A stretch of DNA of 46,623 nucleotides from a virus. Position 1 is the first letter of the stretch; the number at the start of each line of letters is the position of its first letter. The stretch covers positions 1 through 46,623 of IMG/VR virus record IMGVR_UViG_3300020034_000028. One strand, given 5' to 3'. A program made the position numbers and the translations under genes. This document shows, piece by piece, positions 31,468 to 40,001 of the stretch. A model generated the notes under the pieces. That model was not told where the DNA came from, searched no databases, and worked only from the letters and a program-made list of their open reading frames with translations.

Positions 31468-32121
31468 ATGACTGAAGCCGAACATAAGCCGCTGATCCCG
31501 GTTTCTCAAATCCCGATCGGCGGCACGCCTGTTCAGGCGGTGGACGCCAGGGAACTGCACGGATTTCTTGGAGTGAAGAAGGACTTCACAAGCTGGATCA
31601 AGGCGCAAATCACCCGGGCAAGGCTGGTTGCTGACCGAGACTTTCTTGCGTTGCAACGCGAGGGACTTTTCACCCTAAAAGGTGAAAAGTCGACAATGGG
31701 GCGGCCGGTGACGGAATACTGGCTGACCCTTGATGCAGCCAAGCATACCTCGATGATGACGGGCACCGAGAAGGGCTTCGCGGTCCGCGAATACTTCATT
31801 GAATGCGAGCGTCGCGCCAACGGACGAACCTTACCGCCCAGCCCAGAGACCGAGATCCCGTGGAACGAACGCCCGATCGAGGATCGCCGCATCGAACTGG
31901 CGACGATCGCGATGTACCTTCGGACCGCCAATCCCGCCTCGGCCTGGTGGTACGCCAGGAATTACGCGCGGGTGCCGATCCCCCCGCGTCGGTTGCAACC
32001 GGCATGGTGGCAGTTGGACGCGGACCTGGGTGAACCCAAAGAAAACCCAGCGGTCGATATCAACGTGAACCTCAGTGGGTTCGCGAACGGACACGCCGTT
32101 GGCAACGGAAGCGCTCACTAA
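31468..32121 (+). CDS. AntA/AntB-type phage antirepressor
   Basis: In this 217-residue protein, residues 20-75 (TPVQAVDARELHGFLGVKKDFTSWIKAQI...RDFLAL) and 90-120 (VTEYWLTLDAAKHTSMMTGTEKGFAVREYFIECERR) make the AntA/AntB antirepressor domain. The C-terminal 90 residues are specific to this protein. Antirepressors bind and disable phage repressors, leading to induction. It is the last gene of the Arc-like operon and is followed by a strong terminator, so the module is transcriptionally separate from the tail fibre genes. Confidence 0.8.
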   Translation: MTEAEHKPLIPVSQIPIGGTPVQAVDARELHGFLGVKKDFTSWIKAQITRARLVADRDFLALQREGLFTLKGEKSTMGRPVTEYWLTLDAAKHTSMMTGTEKGFAVREYFIECERRANGRTLPPSPETEIPWNERPIEDRRIELATIAMYLRTANPASAWWYARNYARVPIPPRRLQPAWWQLDADLGEPKENPAVDINVNLSGFANGHAVGNGSAH

Positions 32122-32160
32122 CGGTCTTGCCCGGCGCTTGGGCGCGGGATAAACGACAAG

Positions 32161-32177
32161 TGAAGTCATTGACTTCA
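32161..32177. promoter_or_regulatory. Inverted repeat downstream of the antirepressor
   Basis: TGAAGTC-ATT-GACTTCA is a perfect 7-bp dyad in the 253-base gap 32122-32374. It includes TTGACT, but no -10 box sits at the right distance. It could be a repressor site for a tail-fibre promoter. The same gap holds the hairpin CCC(G)GCGC-TTGG-GCGCGGG at 32130-32148. Confidence 0.4.
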
Positions 32178-32293
32178 GACTAAGGCATGGCACGGCTGGG
32201 TTGATCTTGGCCGGGGTGGCGTCGATGGCGGGGTGGGGCTGCAAGCCCACGATTACCAATCGCAACCAGCACTCGATATCAGCACAGACGACG

Positions 32294-32324
32294 ACGGGCA
32301 CCTTCGGGTGCCCGTTTCGTTTCT
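32294..32324 (+). terminator. Rho-independent terminator after the antirepressor operon
   Basis: ACGGGCACC and GGTGCCCGT form a perfect 9-bp stem closed by a TTCG tetraloop, followed by a T-rich stretch (TTCGTTTCT). It is the best-formed terminator within the late region, placed 170 bases after the antirepressor stop and 50 bases before the tail fibre start. It would stop the module transcript; late transcription into the fibres presumably needs antitermination or a promoter nearby. Confidence 0.75.
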
Positions 32325-32374
32325 ACCCAATTTCAAATTTCAGCGACCAAATTTCGCCACTAAGCGAGGAACGC

Positions 32375-34669
32375 ATGACCACGATTGGCGGAAAGAAAAT
32401 CTCGGAACTGGCCTACCTTGGCGCCGGCTATTCCCCTGACGCCGACATGCTGGCCGTTGTGCACGCCGGCGACACATACAAACTGACATCGCACGACCTC
32501 GTTACATCTGTCCTCGGAACCGTCGTCACTGGTTACTCTCCGTCCGGAACGTTCAACGGCACATCCGGCGTCGCAACGAAAAACGACACGACCACATTCA
32601 CCCCAACCACGGGCGGCGTGGGCGGCACGGCGGGCCAATCCTACTACGTCACGACGGCCGGTTCGTTTTCTCTCGACGGCACGACGTCCTGGGCCATTGG
32701 CGATCTGCTGCTGAACGCGGGGAGCGCCTGGGTTCGGGTGCGGTTGTCCCTCTCGCTCGGCACGATGTCGGCGCAAAACTCGGTCAGTGTCTCGATCACG
32801 GGCGGTTCGATCGACAGCCTGACCACGATCGGATTGTCGGACGGATACACGCTGGCGCCGTACGACGCGGTCACGTTGGGTTACGTCCATGTCACGACGG
32901 ATGAGGATGGCAGCATATCGGCCGGCATCACGGATGACGGCACGCACGTTTTCGGCAAGGTCGATGTCCGGTCCGGGTCAGGCGCTTTTGACACCGTCGC
33001 CATCGCGGGTGGCACGGCGGTCCTTTCATCCATCACGGACGGCGGCGGGAACGTAACGACCGCTCAGGACCCTCGCGCCTCGTATCAGTATCTTCACTCC
33101 TGGGACGACGGCGCGGGCTACATCACCGCCGGCATTCTTGTCGATGGGACCTTTCATTTTTCTCGCGCGCGGATCGACAATATTGAAATCGACACCTTGG
33201 CGCTCACCAGTGTAACGGCCGACCTGGCGACGGTAACGACGGGAACATTCGGCGGAGCGACGTTCGAGCCTCTCGACACCCGCGTTCCAGACACGGCGTG
33301 GGCGGTAACCGATCCCGATGGAAATATCGCGCTTAGTATTAGCCTGTCGGGAATTCTGCGTGCCGCGCCATCAGCAAAAACGTTGGGCGCGTCTACGCTG
33401 CAACAGAACTTCGTTCGTCTGGGTCATATCCAGACCCGGCGGTTCAGCAACAATTACAATCTCGGTTCGACAAGCGGGCAGACGTGGGCCTCGGTTTGGG
33501 GGTTGGCGGCACCATTCGACGCGGTGCGCCTGGTCTATGCGACGAATGGAACCGGCGCATGCACCGTTAAAGGCAGCGTCGCAGCATCAGCTTCGCTCAA
33601 CAATGGCATAAATCCGCTGGATGAATCGGGCGGCGCGGTCACGGCGGTAGCGGTCACGTTCAACAACGGCGGGGTCGATCTTTCGCTCTGGGAACAATAC
33701 CACCGCATCCCGCAACCCGCCGCCGTTACCAGTCTCGCGCTCAATCCCGTTCCCGCCGGCGCCACGCTGTTCGCGACCATCAGCGACGGGCTCGGCTACG
33801 AGGAAGAAGTCAAAACTTATAGTGACTGGATTCCGCTCAGGTCCTTCACCCGCACCGATGGCGGCACGCTCCCGCTGCTGATGGTGCGCACCTACATGAC
33901 CGGCTCACCCCGGCCCGGCACCAGCGGCCCGAGCACCGGCTGGGAGACAGCCGCACGCGGGCGGATTCTGCGCTGCTTCGTCAACGCGGGTGACTGTGTC
34001 GCGACCCCGGCCAGCTTCACCAGCACAACGGTGCAGGGCGAATGCGTGCCGACCGAGGTGAGGTTCATGACCCGCGCGCGCGGCCTGACCATTGCCGTGG
34101 CGGGCGACAGTTGTTTGCAGGGTATAACGTCAAACGCGGGCGCCAATAACTTCGTGTTCCAGGCCGCGACCGCATTGTCCACCGCGACGCTGCCGATCGA
34201 GGTCCTGAACCTCGGGAAAACATCGATGTCATATCCGGGTTGGTTCTGGAACATCGAGGATTCCGTCACGGTCTCGAAACCGCAGATCGTCGTTATCCAG
34301 GGCGGCTCAAGAAATGGCGGGGGGTACGTGTCCGCCGCCGCGGCCGAGGCGGTATGGCAACACGTCATGGCTCTCATGGCGCGGGTGCGGGCCTACGGCG
34401 GCGTGCCGATCCTCATGACGCCATGGCCGGACAGCAGCGAGACCGCACCGACTGATCTCAATCGCCTCATTCTTGTTGCGAACTGTTTGCAGGCCGGACT
34501 CGGTGGAACGCCGGTCATAGACGCCAACGCGATGGTTGGTGTGGCCGGCACGCCGATGACGCTGAACGCGGCTTATTCCAGCGACGGCGTGCACCTGACC
34601 GATGCCGGCCACGCGTATCTCGCGACGGCGCTTACTCCGATCCTGCAACAAATCCTCGGCCTGATTTAG
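32375..34669 (+). CDS. Tail fibre with C-terminal SGNH/GDSL esterase domain
   Basis: This 764-residue fibre begins MTTIGGKKISELAYLGAGYSPDADMLAVVHAGDTYKLTSHDL, a common fibre or attachment motif. The middle is Thr, Gly and Ser-rich. The last 200 residues form an SGNH hydrolase: VAGDSCLQGI with S579 (block I), LNLGKTSM, GGSRNGGG in place of the usual GxND, and SDGVHLTDAGHAYLA with D737 and H740 (block V). Such domains remove acetyl groups from capsule, O-antigen or other glycans during adsorption. The start is set by AGCGAGGAA before ATG 32375. Confidence 0.82.
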   Translation: MTTIGGKKISELAYLGAGYSPDADMLAVVHAGDTYKLTSHDLVTSVLGTVVTGYSPSGTFNGTSGVATKNDTTTFTPTTGGVGGTAGQSYYVTTAGSFSLDGTTSWAIGDLLLNAGSAWVRVRLSLSLGTMSAQNSVSVSITGGSIDSLTTIGLSDGYTLAPYDAVTLGYVHVTTDEDGSISAGITDDGTHVFGKVDVRSGSGAFDTVAIAGGTAVLSSITDGGGNVTTAQDPRASYQYLHSWDDGAGYITAGILVDGTFHFSRARIDNIEIDTLALTSVTADLATVTTGTFGGATFEPLDTRVPDTAWAVTDPDGNIALSISLSGILRAAPSAKTLGASTLQQNFVRLGHIQTRRFSNNYNLGSTSGQTWASVWGLAAPFDAVRLVYATNGTGACTVKGSVAASASLNNGINPLDESGGAVTAVAVTFNNGGVDLSLWEQYHRIPQPAAVTSLALNPVPAGATLFATISDGLGYEEEVKTYSDWIPLRSFTRTDGGTLPLLMVRTYMTGSPRPGTSGPSTGWETAARGRILRCFVNAGDCVATPASFTSTTVQGECVPTEVRFMTRARGLTIAVAGDSCLQGITSNAGANNFVFQAATALSTATLPIEVLNLGKTSMSYPGWFWNIEDSVTVSKPQIVVIQGGSRNGGGYVSAAAAEAVWQHVMALMARVRAYGGVPILMTPWPDSSETAPTDLNRLILVANCLQAGLGGTPVIDANAMVGVAGTPMTLNAAYSSDGVHLTDAGHAYLATALTPILQQILGLI

Positions 34670-34678
34670 GAACCCCAT

Positions 34679-35386
34679 ATGACGACGCGAGAAGGACTGG
34701 TCGGCGGAAACTTCTCCGCCAACGCGATCGGTTTCATCCCCCCCACCATCGCGGGCCTGAAAATCTGGTCCCTGTTCGGAACCGCCGTCGGCGACAATGT
34801 CAACGTGGCGACAGGCGGGCCGACGTTTTCGAACATCGGCGCGGGGCCGAGCTACAGCGCGGGGTATGGACATTTCGTGGCTGCCACGACGGCTATTAAC
34901 AGTGGGCTCGCAGACACGACGGCGTTGCAACCGATCACGGTCATCGCGGCGATGCGGATTGCGAGCGGGACGGGATGCATGTGTGGCACGTTCACGGCGT
35001 CTGGTGGCAACAAGGGATTTCAGGTTCAGCTTTCCGCGGCACCGCAATTGCATGGTTACTCGCAAGGCGGTGGCGGCGTCGTTAATCTCACGCCGACAAG
35101 TCCGGTCACATCGTTCGCGCTTTACGCGATGACTTACGGCGCATCAGGGGTCGCGCCAAAGGCGTATGACCTGACCGCCGGAACGTCGGCCACGGGGTCG
35201 GCTGGGACCACCTATGTCCCGAACACCGGGGTCAATCTGTCGATCGGATCGGATCCTTCTGGGACAGCGGCGGCATGCGATCTCGCCTTCTTTGCCGCAT
35301 ACACGGCATTCCTCAGCGGCGCGCAACTAACCAGCCTTGTCCCCGCGATCAGATCCACGCTGGCCAACCGCGGCATCACGGTCTGA
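34679..35386 (+). CDS. Lectin-like tail protein
   Basis: The 235-residue product has the features IAGLKIWSLFGTAVGDNVNVATGGPTFSNIG and later PITVIAAMRIASGTG, FALYAMTYGASGVAPKAYDLTAG, ending in LTSLVPAIRSTLANRGITV. This resembles concanavalin A/LamG-like domains of phage receptor-binding proteins. Short distance to the esterase fibre suggests they act together at the tail tip. Assignment is by pattern only. Confidence 0.62.
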   Translation: MTTREGLVGGNFSANAIGFIPPTIAGLKIWSLFGTAVGDNVNVATGGPTFSNIGAGPSYSAGYGHFVAATTAINSGLADTTALQPITVIAAMRIASGTGCMCGTFTASGGNKGFQVQLSAAPQLHGYSQGGGGVVNLTPTSPVTSFALYAMTYGASGVAPKAYDLTAGTSATGSAGTTYVPNTGVNLSIGSDPSGTAAACDLAFFAAYTAFLSGAQLTSLVPAIRSTLANRGITV

Positions 35387-35389
35387 CCG

Positions 35390-37138
35390 ATGGACACGCT
35401 CGTTTCGCTGGATGACGAAGATGTCTCCAGACTCACGACGGAGATCGACGACACCCTCCTCCTCGACATCCTGTCCCGCCCAACCGCGCCCGCCCAACGC
35501 TTCGTCATTATCGAGATCGAAACATACAAGCCCGGCGCATCCACCATTTCGGTGGACGAAGGCTACGCGACGCATCCGAACGCCACGCTGGCGCAGCTTT
35601 CCGACGCGATCGAATCAACCGGTGCGATCCTGGCGTCTGACCTGGGGTACGTTTCCCTGTCGACTGATCCGGGCGGCCCGGTGCCGTACCAGCCGCTTCT
35701 CGCTCAGGCGCTCAAGATCGACAACAAGGTCTACCTCGAGGGGCCGCAGGCGGCGGTATCGGCGGCATGGGGCGCGCTCGTTCTGGCCAACCCGGACCGC
35801 CGGTATGACGGCATCGCGGCCTCGTGGAACAGCGATGGCCGGCCGGTGGCAATTCGAACAGGGGTGAAGGCCTGGGATCGCGAGCGACAGTATTACGTCG
35901 ATCCGCCCTACGCGAGCCTCACGCTGATGTTCGCCGGGTTGGCAAAGCCGTGGTTCCTGAGCGACACGTCGCTGACGATCCCGCTGCGCGACGCGACCTA
36001 TTGGCTTGAGCGGTTCTATCAGAATTCGTTCTACGGCGGCACGGGCGGCTATGACGGGGTCGCGGCCCTGACCGGCAAGCCAATCCCTCGCACACGCGGG
36101 GGCACGAACTCGTATCCGGTCCAGAACGTAACGCCGGTCCTGATCGATCCGACCAATCGCATCTACCAGTACAGCGACGGCGCCGGGACTGTGGTCAATT
36201 TGTTCGAGGGTGGCGCGGAAGTCATCACGTTCCAGGCTGACGTCGCCGACCTTTACAGCGGATCGACCACGGTCGGGATGTACCGAACCGACAACAGCCG
36301 GAGCTTGTTTCAACTCGGGTCGGTGCCAGTCCACGCGATCACCGCGAACGTCACGGGCGAATTCCCGGTGGCCGGCGCGATCACGATCGCCGCGGCGATC
36401 GCCCGGTACATGCTGACCGAAGACATGCTACTTCCCGCCGACAGCATCGACCTGACCTCGTTTTCCGATGCCGACGCGGCCTACCCCTACATCGCCGGGA
36501 TGTATTTCGACTCCAGCGCCTCGCCGACCGGGCTGGATGTCATGTCCGTCATCCTGGGCAGCTTCGGCGCGAAGTTGATCCCTCGACGGGACGGAACACT
36601 TGCCGCATTCGTGTTGCGCGCGCTGGCGCCGGGCGCGGTGCCCGTGATGACGTTGGATGCATCTGTCCTGGCCGGGCTGGTGCCGCGGGCGCTACCGGCC
36701 ACTTTGGACCCGCCCCCGTTCCGGTCTCGGCTGCAATACGCGCGGAATTGGACGGTGCAAACCTCCGACATCAACATCGCCACGGCCACGGCGGACCAGC
36801 AGGCTTTCATGGCCGGGTCCGGCAAGATCGCCGCATGGTTCAGCGGCGCCATCCTGACCGCGTTTAAGCGTCCCAATGACCGCGGCCCGATCGCTGGCGC
36901 GCTGCTGATCGAGGCGGACGCGCAAGCCGCCGTGGACGCCGATGGCGCGCTGTTCGGGGTCCGCCGCCGCCTCTACGACGCGCCCGTGCCGATCGAGACC
37001 GCGCTCGCCCTGGATATCGGCGATGTGGTCCGGCTCCGGTACGCGATGGACGATCTTGCCTCGGGCGGGCTCGGGCAGGTTGTCGGGTACCAGTTCGACT
37101 CGTCCGATCCGCAAACTGTGTTGCAGGTGCTGGTGTAA
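35390..37138 (+). CDS. Large distal tail/baseplate protein
   Basis: A protein of 582 residues, starting four bases after the preceding stop. It starts MDTLVSLDDEDVSRLTTEIDDTLLLDILS and contains beta-rich segments with WFLSDTSLTIPLRDATYWLERF, GGTGGYDGVAALTGKPIPRTRGG and IDPTNRIYQYSDGAG. The order after the tape measure and its size suggest a hub or distal tail protein comparable to those of gene-transfer-agent-like tails. No enzymatic motif is evident. Its TAA overlaps the ATG of the next gene. Confidence 0.6.
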   Translation: MDTLVSLDDEDVSRLTTEIDDTLLLDILSRPTAPAQRFVIIEIETYKPGASTISVDEGYATHPNATLAQLSDAIESTGAILASDLGYVSLSTDPGGPVPYQPLLAQALKIDNKVYLEGPQAAVSAAWGALVLANPDRRYDGIAASWNSDGRPVAIRTGVKAWDRERQYYVDPPYASLTLMFAGLAKPWFLSDTSLTIPLRDATYWLERFYQNSFYGGTGGYDGVAALTGKPIPRTRGGTNSYPVQNVTPVLIDPTNRIYQYSDGAGTVVNLFEGGAEVITFQADVADLYSGSTTVGMYRTDNSRSLFQLGSVPVHAITANVTGEFPVAGAITIAAAIARYMLTEDMLLPADSIDLTSFSDADAAYPYIAGMYFDSSASPTGLDVMSVILGSFGAKLIPRRDGTLAAFVLRALAPGAVPVMTLDASVLAGLVPRALPATLDPPPFRSRLQYARNWTVQTSDINIATATADQQAFMAGSGKIAAWFSGAILTAFKRPNDRGPIAGALLIEADAQAAVDADGALFGVRRRLYDAPVPIETALALDIGDVVRLRYAMDDLASGGLGQVVGYQFDSSDPQTVLQVLV

Positions 37139-37926
37139 TGGGTAACACCGCGGTGGCGTTCAACAACGTGATCAAATTCGCGACGATCACAGCCGGATCG
37201 GCGGAAGTAAACCTGCCCATCGAGAACTTGCAGAACGATCTTGGGGCGGCATCCGCTGCGTGGCAGACGATGGCCGGGGTGAGGGCGTCTGCGGCCGGCG
37301 CGTACTTCACCGTCACACCGATCGGTCCGCAGACGTGGAGATGCTTCTGTCTGTGCCGGACGAACCTCACGGCGGCGGCGGTTGTTACAGTCTCGCTCTA
37401 CAACAATCCATCGACACTGGTTTATACCGGAACCGCATCGGCAGTCGTGCCAGGGTATGGTCAGGCGATCCTCGATGCCGGGCAGGACTACGTCGCCGAT
37501 TATTGCGTGATCGAGATCGACGATCCGGGTAATCCGGGTGGATTTGTGAACGTTCCGTTGGCTTACGCGGGCCCGGCGTGGCTGCCGCGAGTTCCAATGG
37601 CCTGGGCCAGCACCTTCGGGCGCAACCGCAAGACGGACGATTTCCGCACCATTGGCGGGCAACGATATCCAACCCCGAGATGGTCGGCTCGGTCCAGACA
37701 GGTTGTTCTGGACTGGATTGAGGGGGATGAAATATGGGCCGAAGCCGGGGAACTGGATCGCATCTCAGGGTTGGGCGGCAACGCTCTCATCATTCCAAAC
37801 GTCCAGTCCGCGACAATATCCAATGAAGCAATATTCGGAATTATCGAGGTTGTGACCGCAATTTCTTATCAGGCCGGATACGCGGATTGCCACAGGTGGC
37901 AATTCGGGATTGAGGAACGCCTCTGA
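37138..37926 (+). CDS. Distal tail protein
   Basis: Length is 262 residues, from an ATG overlapping the preceding stop (TAATG). The N-terminal half is beta-rich (VSLYNNPSTLVYTGTASAVVPGYGQAILDAGQDYVADYCVIEIDDPGNP); the second has WLPRVPMAWASTFGRNRKTDDFRTIGGQRYPTPRW. It appears to pair with the 582-residue protein. A role in the tail tip is inferred from the neighbourhood; no family is certain. Confidence 0.58.
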   Translation: MGNTAVAFNNVIKFATITAGSAEVNLPIENLQNDLGAASAAWQTMAGVRASAAGAYFTVTPIGPQTWRCFCLCRTNLTAAAVVTVSLYNNPSTLVYTGTASAVVPGYGQAILDAGQDYVADYCVIEIDDPGNPGGFVNVPLAYAGPAWLPRVPMAWASTFGRNRKTDDFRTIGGQRYPTPRWSARSRQVVLDWIEGDEIWAEAGELDRISGLGGNALIIPNVQSATISNEAIFGIIEVVTAISYQAGYADCHRWQFGIEERL

Positions 37927-39029
37927 TGCTAAAAGATTTCGTTCTCGAACTGGCGAACAATCCCGGCACATCCGCGACCGTCAATCTCGCCGGCGTACCG
38001 GTTGGATCAAGCCGGGTGACGTTTGGCTCAGTGTTCTCGACCGGTGCCGCGGTCTTTTATGTGATGGACGATGGCACGCAATTCGAATTGGGAGAGGGTG
38101 TTTTCACCGCCGGATCGCCGGACACACTGACGCGGACCACGGTCAGGACGAACAGCGCGGGAACCACGGCGCGGCTGAACTTTACTGGGTCCGTGCACGT
38201 CTATAACGCGTTGCCGTCGCTTCGGACCATCTATTACGACGGGACCGGCGGCCTCGCGTCCAACCTGATCCTGAACAACTCGATCGCCGTCGCCGGAAAA
38301 GAAACTGGCGGGACGCAACGATCGTTGTTGTTTGTTGATGGTTCCAACGCGCTAACAATGCAGGCCGCTGGGTCTGGATGGCGCGTGACCAACGCGGCGT
38401 TTACCGACAACAACCTGTTGATGGACGACTCTGGCAATCTGGTCGTGCGCGGGGCTCTTGACGCTCCCTCTGTCACTGCCAGCGGAGCCATATCAGGAGC
38501 GGCTCTAACGGCGAGCGGTGCCGCGACGTTGTCAAGCACTCTCGGCGTGTCCGGCGCGGTCACGCTGTCAAGCACGCTGAGCGTGGCCGATGATTTGATC
38601 GCTCTCGATCTTTTCGTTTCGAACAATCAAATGAGAGCCAACACGGTAAACACAGCCGCCGCGATGATTGTCCTGAGCTATTTTAGTGGCGTGGTCGGGT
38701 CTATTTCAACTGATGGCACCGCGACCGCGTATAATACGACGTCGGACTATCGCCTCAAAGTCACATTCGGCTTGTCCGATGGCACGCTCATCCTGTCGAT
38801 CCCGATCTACGACGCGGAATTCAAGGCGTTGCCAGGCGTGCGCCGCCCCATGGCGCTCGCGCATGAGGTCGCTGAAGTGGCGCCATGGGCGGTTCGCGGC
38901 GAGAAAGATGTCGTCGACGGCGAAGGCGCGATCGTTCCGCAACAGGTTGATTACCCGTCGCTGATCCCGGCGATGATCGCCACGATTCAGAGGCTTGAGG
39001 CCCGCGTCGCCGCTCTCGAGGCCGCCTGA
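37926..39029 (+). CDS. Tail fibre with self-cleaving S74 chaperone domain
   Basis: A 367-residue fibre. Residues 1-100 (FVLELANNPGTSATVNLAG, GVFTAGSPDTLTRTTV) are a common attachment domain. The centre (185-235) has repeats such as SGAALTASGAATLSSTLGVSGAVTLSSTL that suit a triple-stranded fibre. The C-terminal 95 residues are an S74 intramolecular chaperone: TSDYRLK with S273 and K278 forms the cleavage dyad, and the end is a coiled coil (MIATIQRLEARVAALEAA). The chaperone trimerises the fibre and is then cut off before S273. Confidence 0.8.
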   Translation: MLKDFVLELANNPGTSATVNLAGVPVGSSRVTFGSVFSTGAAVFYVMDDGTQFELGEGVFTAGSPDTLTRTTVRTNSAGTTARLNFTGSVHVYNALPSLRTIYYDGTGGLASNLILNNSIAVAGKETGGTQRSLLFVDGSNALTMQAAGSGWRVTNAAFTDNNLLMDDSGNLVVRGALDAPSVTASGAISGAALTASGAATLSSTLGVSGAVTLSSTLSVADDLIALDLFVSNNQMRANTVNTAAAMIVLSYFSGVVGSISTDGTATAYNTTSDYRLKVTFGLSDGTLILSIPIYDAEFKALPGVRRPMALAHEVAEVAPWAVRGEKDVVDGEGAIVPQQVDYPSLIPAMIATIQRLEARVAALEAA

Positions 39030-39044
39030 CCGACCAACCCAGCA

Positions 39045-39118
39045 CCTCCGGCCGGTTGACGCCGACCGGAGGCACCCCGGCCCGCGCGAGCGGGACAGCA
39101 CCCCTGTCTGACCAGGGG
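39045..39118 (+). terminator. Cluster of three hairpins after the tail fibre
   Basis: Three stems in a row: CCTCCGG/CCGGAGG (39045-39072), CCCGC/GCGGG (39081-39094) and CCCCTG/CAGGGG (39101-39118). None has a T-run. They separate tail genes from the small membrane-protein genes and lie just before the ribosome site AAGGAG at about 39119-39124. They probably modulate read-through or mRNA decay. Confidence 0.5.
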
Positions 39119-39129
39119 CAAGGAGCACC

Positions 39130-39195
39130 ATGCCACAGCTTGTGAGATATGCCTGTGAACCAGATCACAATCGCCATCCCGGCCGGGACCAATAA
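39130..39195 (+). CDS. 21-residue leader peptide coupled to the next gene
   Basis: A 21-codon frame starting MPQLVRYACEPDHNR, with a strong ribosome site AAGGAG about six bases ahead. Its TAA overlaps the ATG of the following gene (TAATG at 39193-39197), which lacks a good ribosome site. This is the layout of a translational-coupling leader. A frameshift remnant of a longer N-terminus is an alternative. Confidence 0.48.
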   Translation: MPQLVRYACEPDHNRHPGRDQ

Positions 39196-39653
39196 TGCCG
39201 ACATTGCCAATTCGGTTCGATCGAAGCATCAGTCTTGGTCAGGTCGTCACGTCAGTATCGACCGCGATTATCATGCTCTGGGTTGTGTTTGGTCAGGTCG
39301 CCAAGATTGGGATCAACGAAGGCGCCGTCAAAACCACGGAAGATACGATCAAGACGTTGCGGGTCGACCTCACGGCCCAGGTCTCGGCGATGAAACTCGA
39401 GATGACCGCGCAACTGGCGGGTGTTCAGACCATTCAGGCCGAGCAATTCCGCGCGCTCCGGGCGGACATCGCGAACTTGCCGCGGTTGAACGTAACGATA
39501 GAGCAGCAGGATCGCCGGCTGGAGCAGATGGATTCTCGGGCCAACGCCATGGCTGGCCGGGTGGAGGCGATCGAGAAGGCGAGTATTCAGAATGCCGCCG
39601 ATATCGTCGGTGTGTTGCGCGAGATCGGACGGTTGCAGCGGGCGCCAAAATAA
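39195..39653 (+). CDS. Membrane-anchored coiled-coil protein, possible i-spanin
   Basis: The product has 152 residues. A single hydrophobic segment at about 14-33 (LGQVVTSVSTAIIMLWVVFGQV) is followed by an entirely helical, charged region (KTLRVDLTAQVSAMKLEMTAQL, IEQQDRRLEQMDSRANAMAGRVEAIEKA). An N-terminal anchor plus periplasmic coiled coil, directly before a lipoprotein gene, is the layout of two-component spanins that disrupt the outer membrane. Function is inferred from that layout. The ATG overlaps the leader stop. Confidence 0.58.
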   Translation: MPTLPIRFDRSISLGQVVTSVSTAIIMLWVVFGQVAKIGINEGAVKTTEDTIKTLRVDLTAQVSAMKLEMTAQLAGVQTIQAEQFRALRADIANLPRLNVTIEQQDRRLEQMDSRANAMAGRVEAIEKASIQNAADIVGVLREIGRLQRAPK

Positions 39654-39988
39654 TGCGGGTCCTGGCATTGGCCTTTCTCATGGCCCTGCCAGGATGCACG
39701 GCGGCTTCTCCGCAGGCGCCGGTTGCGCGTGTGCTGTCATTCAAAGCGACGGAATCGCGGTCCGCTTCACCGGCGCCCGTCATTGAGGATGCCGCCAAAG
39801 CCCAAAGCGACGCGACCGATTATTTCGCCACGAGGGATGATGCGACCGCGCAAGAGTTGTTCCGCGTCCTCGACCTGGGTTCGAAGATGCGGCGCGCGGT
39901 CGTGCGGCTACGGGCGCATCGGACGCCGGGCAATCTAGCGGCGGCACGGGCATCGGTCAGAGAGTTACGGGCGGCGATTAAGCGTTGA
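39653..39988 (+). CDS. Lipoprotein, possible o-spanin
   Basis: A 111-residue lipoprotein from an ATG overlapping the preceding stop (TAATG). MRVLALAFLMALPGC is a lipoprotein signal with Cys15 as the lipid site. The mature chain is helical, with a basic C-terminus (VRLRAHRTPGNLAAARASVRELRAAIKR). Paired with the anchored coiled-coil protein upstream it could form a spanin bridge, though o-spanins are usually shorter and proline-rich. Confidence in the lipoprotein is high, in the spanin role moderate. Confidence 0.6.
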   Translation: MRVLALAFLMALPGCTAASPQAPVARVLSFKATESRSASPAPVIEDAAKAQSDATDYFATRDDATAQELFRVLDLGSKMRRAVVRLRAHRTPGNLAAARASVRELRAAIKR

Positions 39989-40001
39989 AAAGGAGACTGA
40001 A

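Noticed and set aside
32169-32200. Promoter using TTGACT in the dyad after the antirepressor
   Set aside because: No -10-like hexamer at 16-19 bases downstream.
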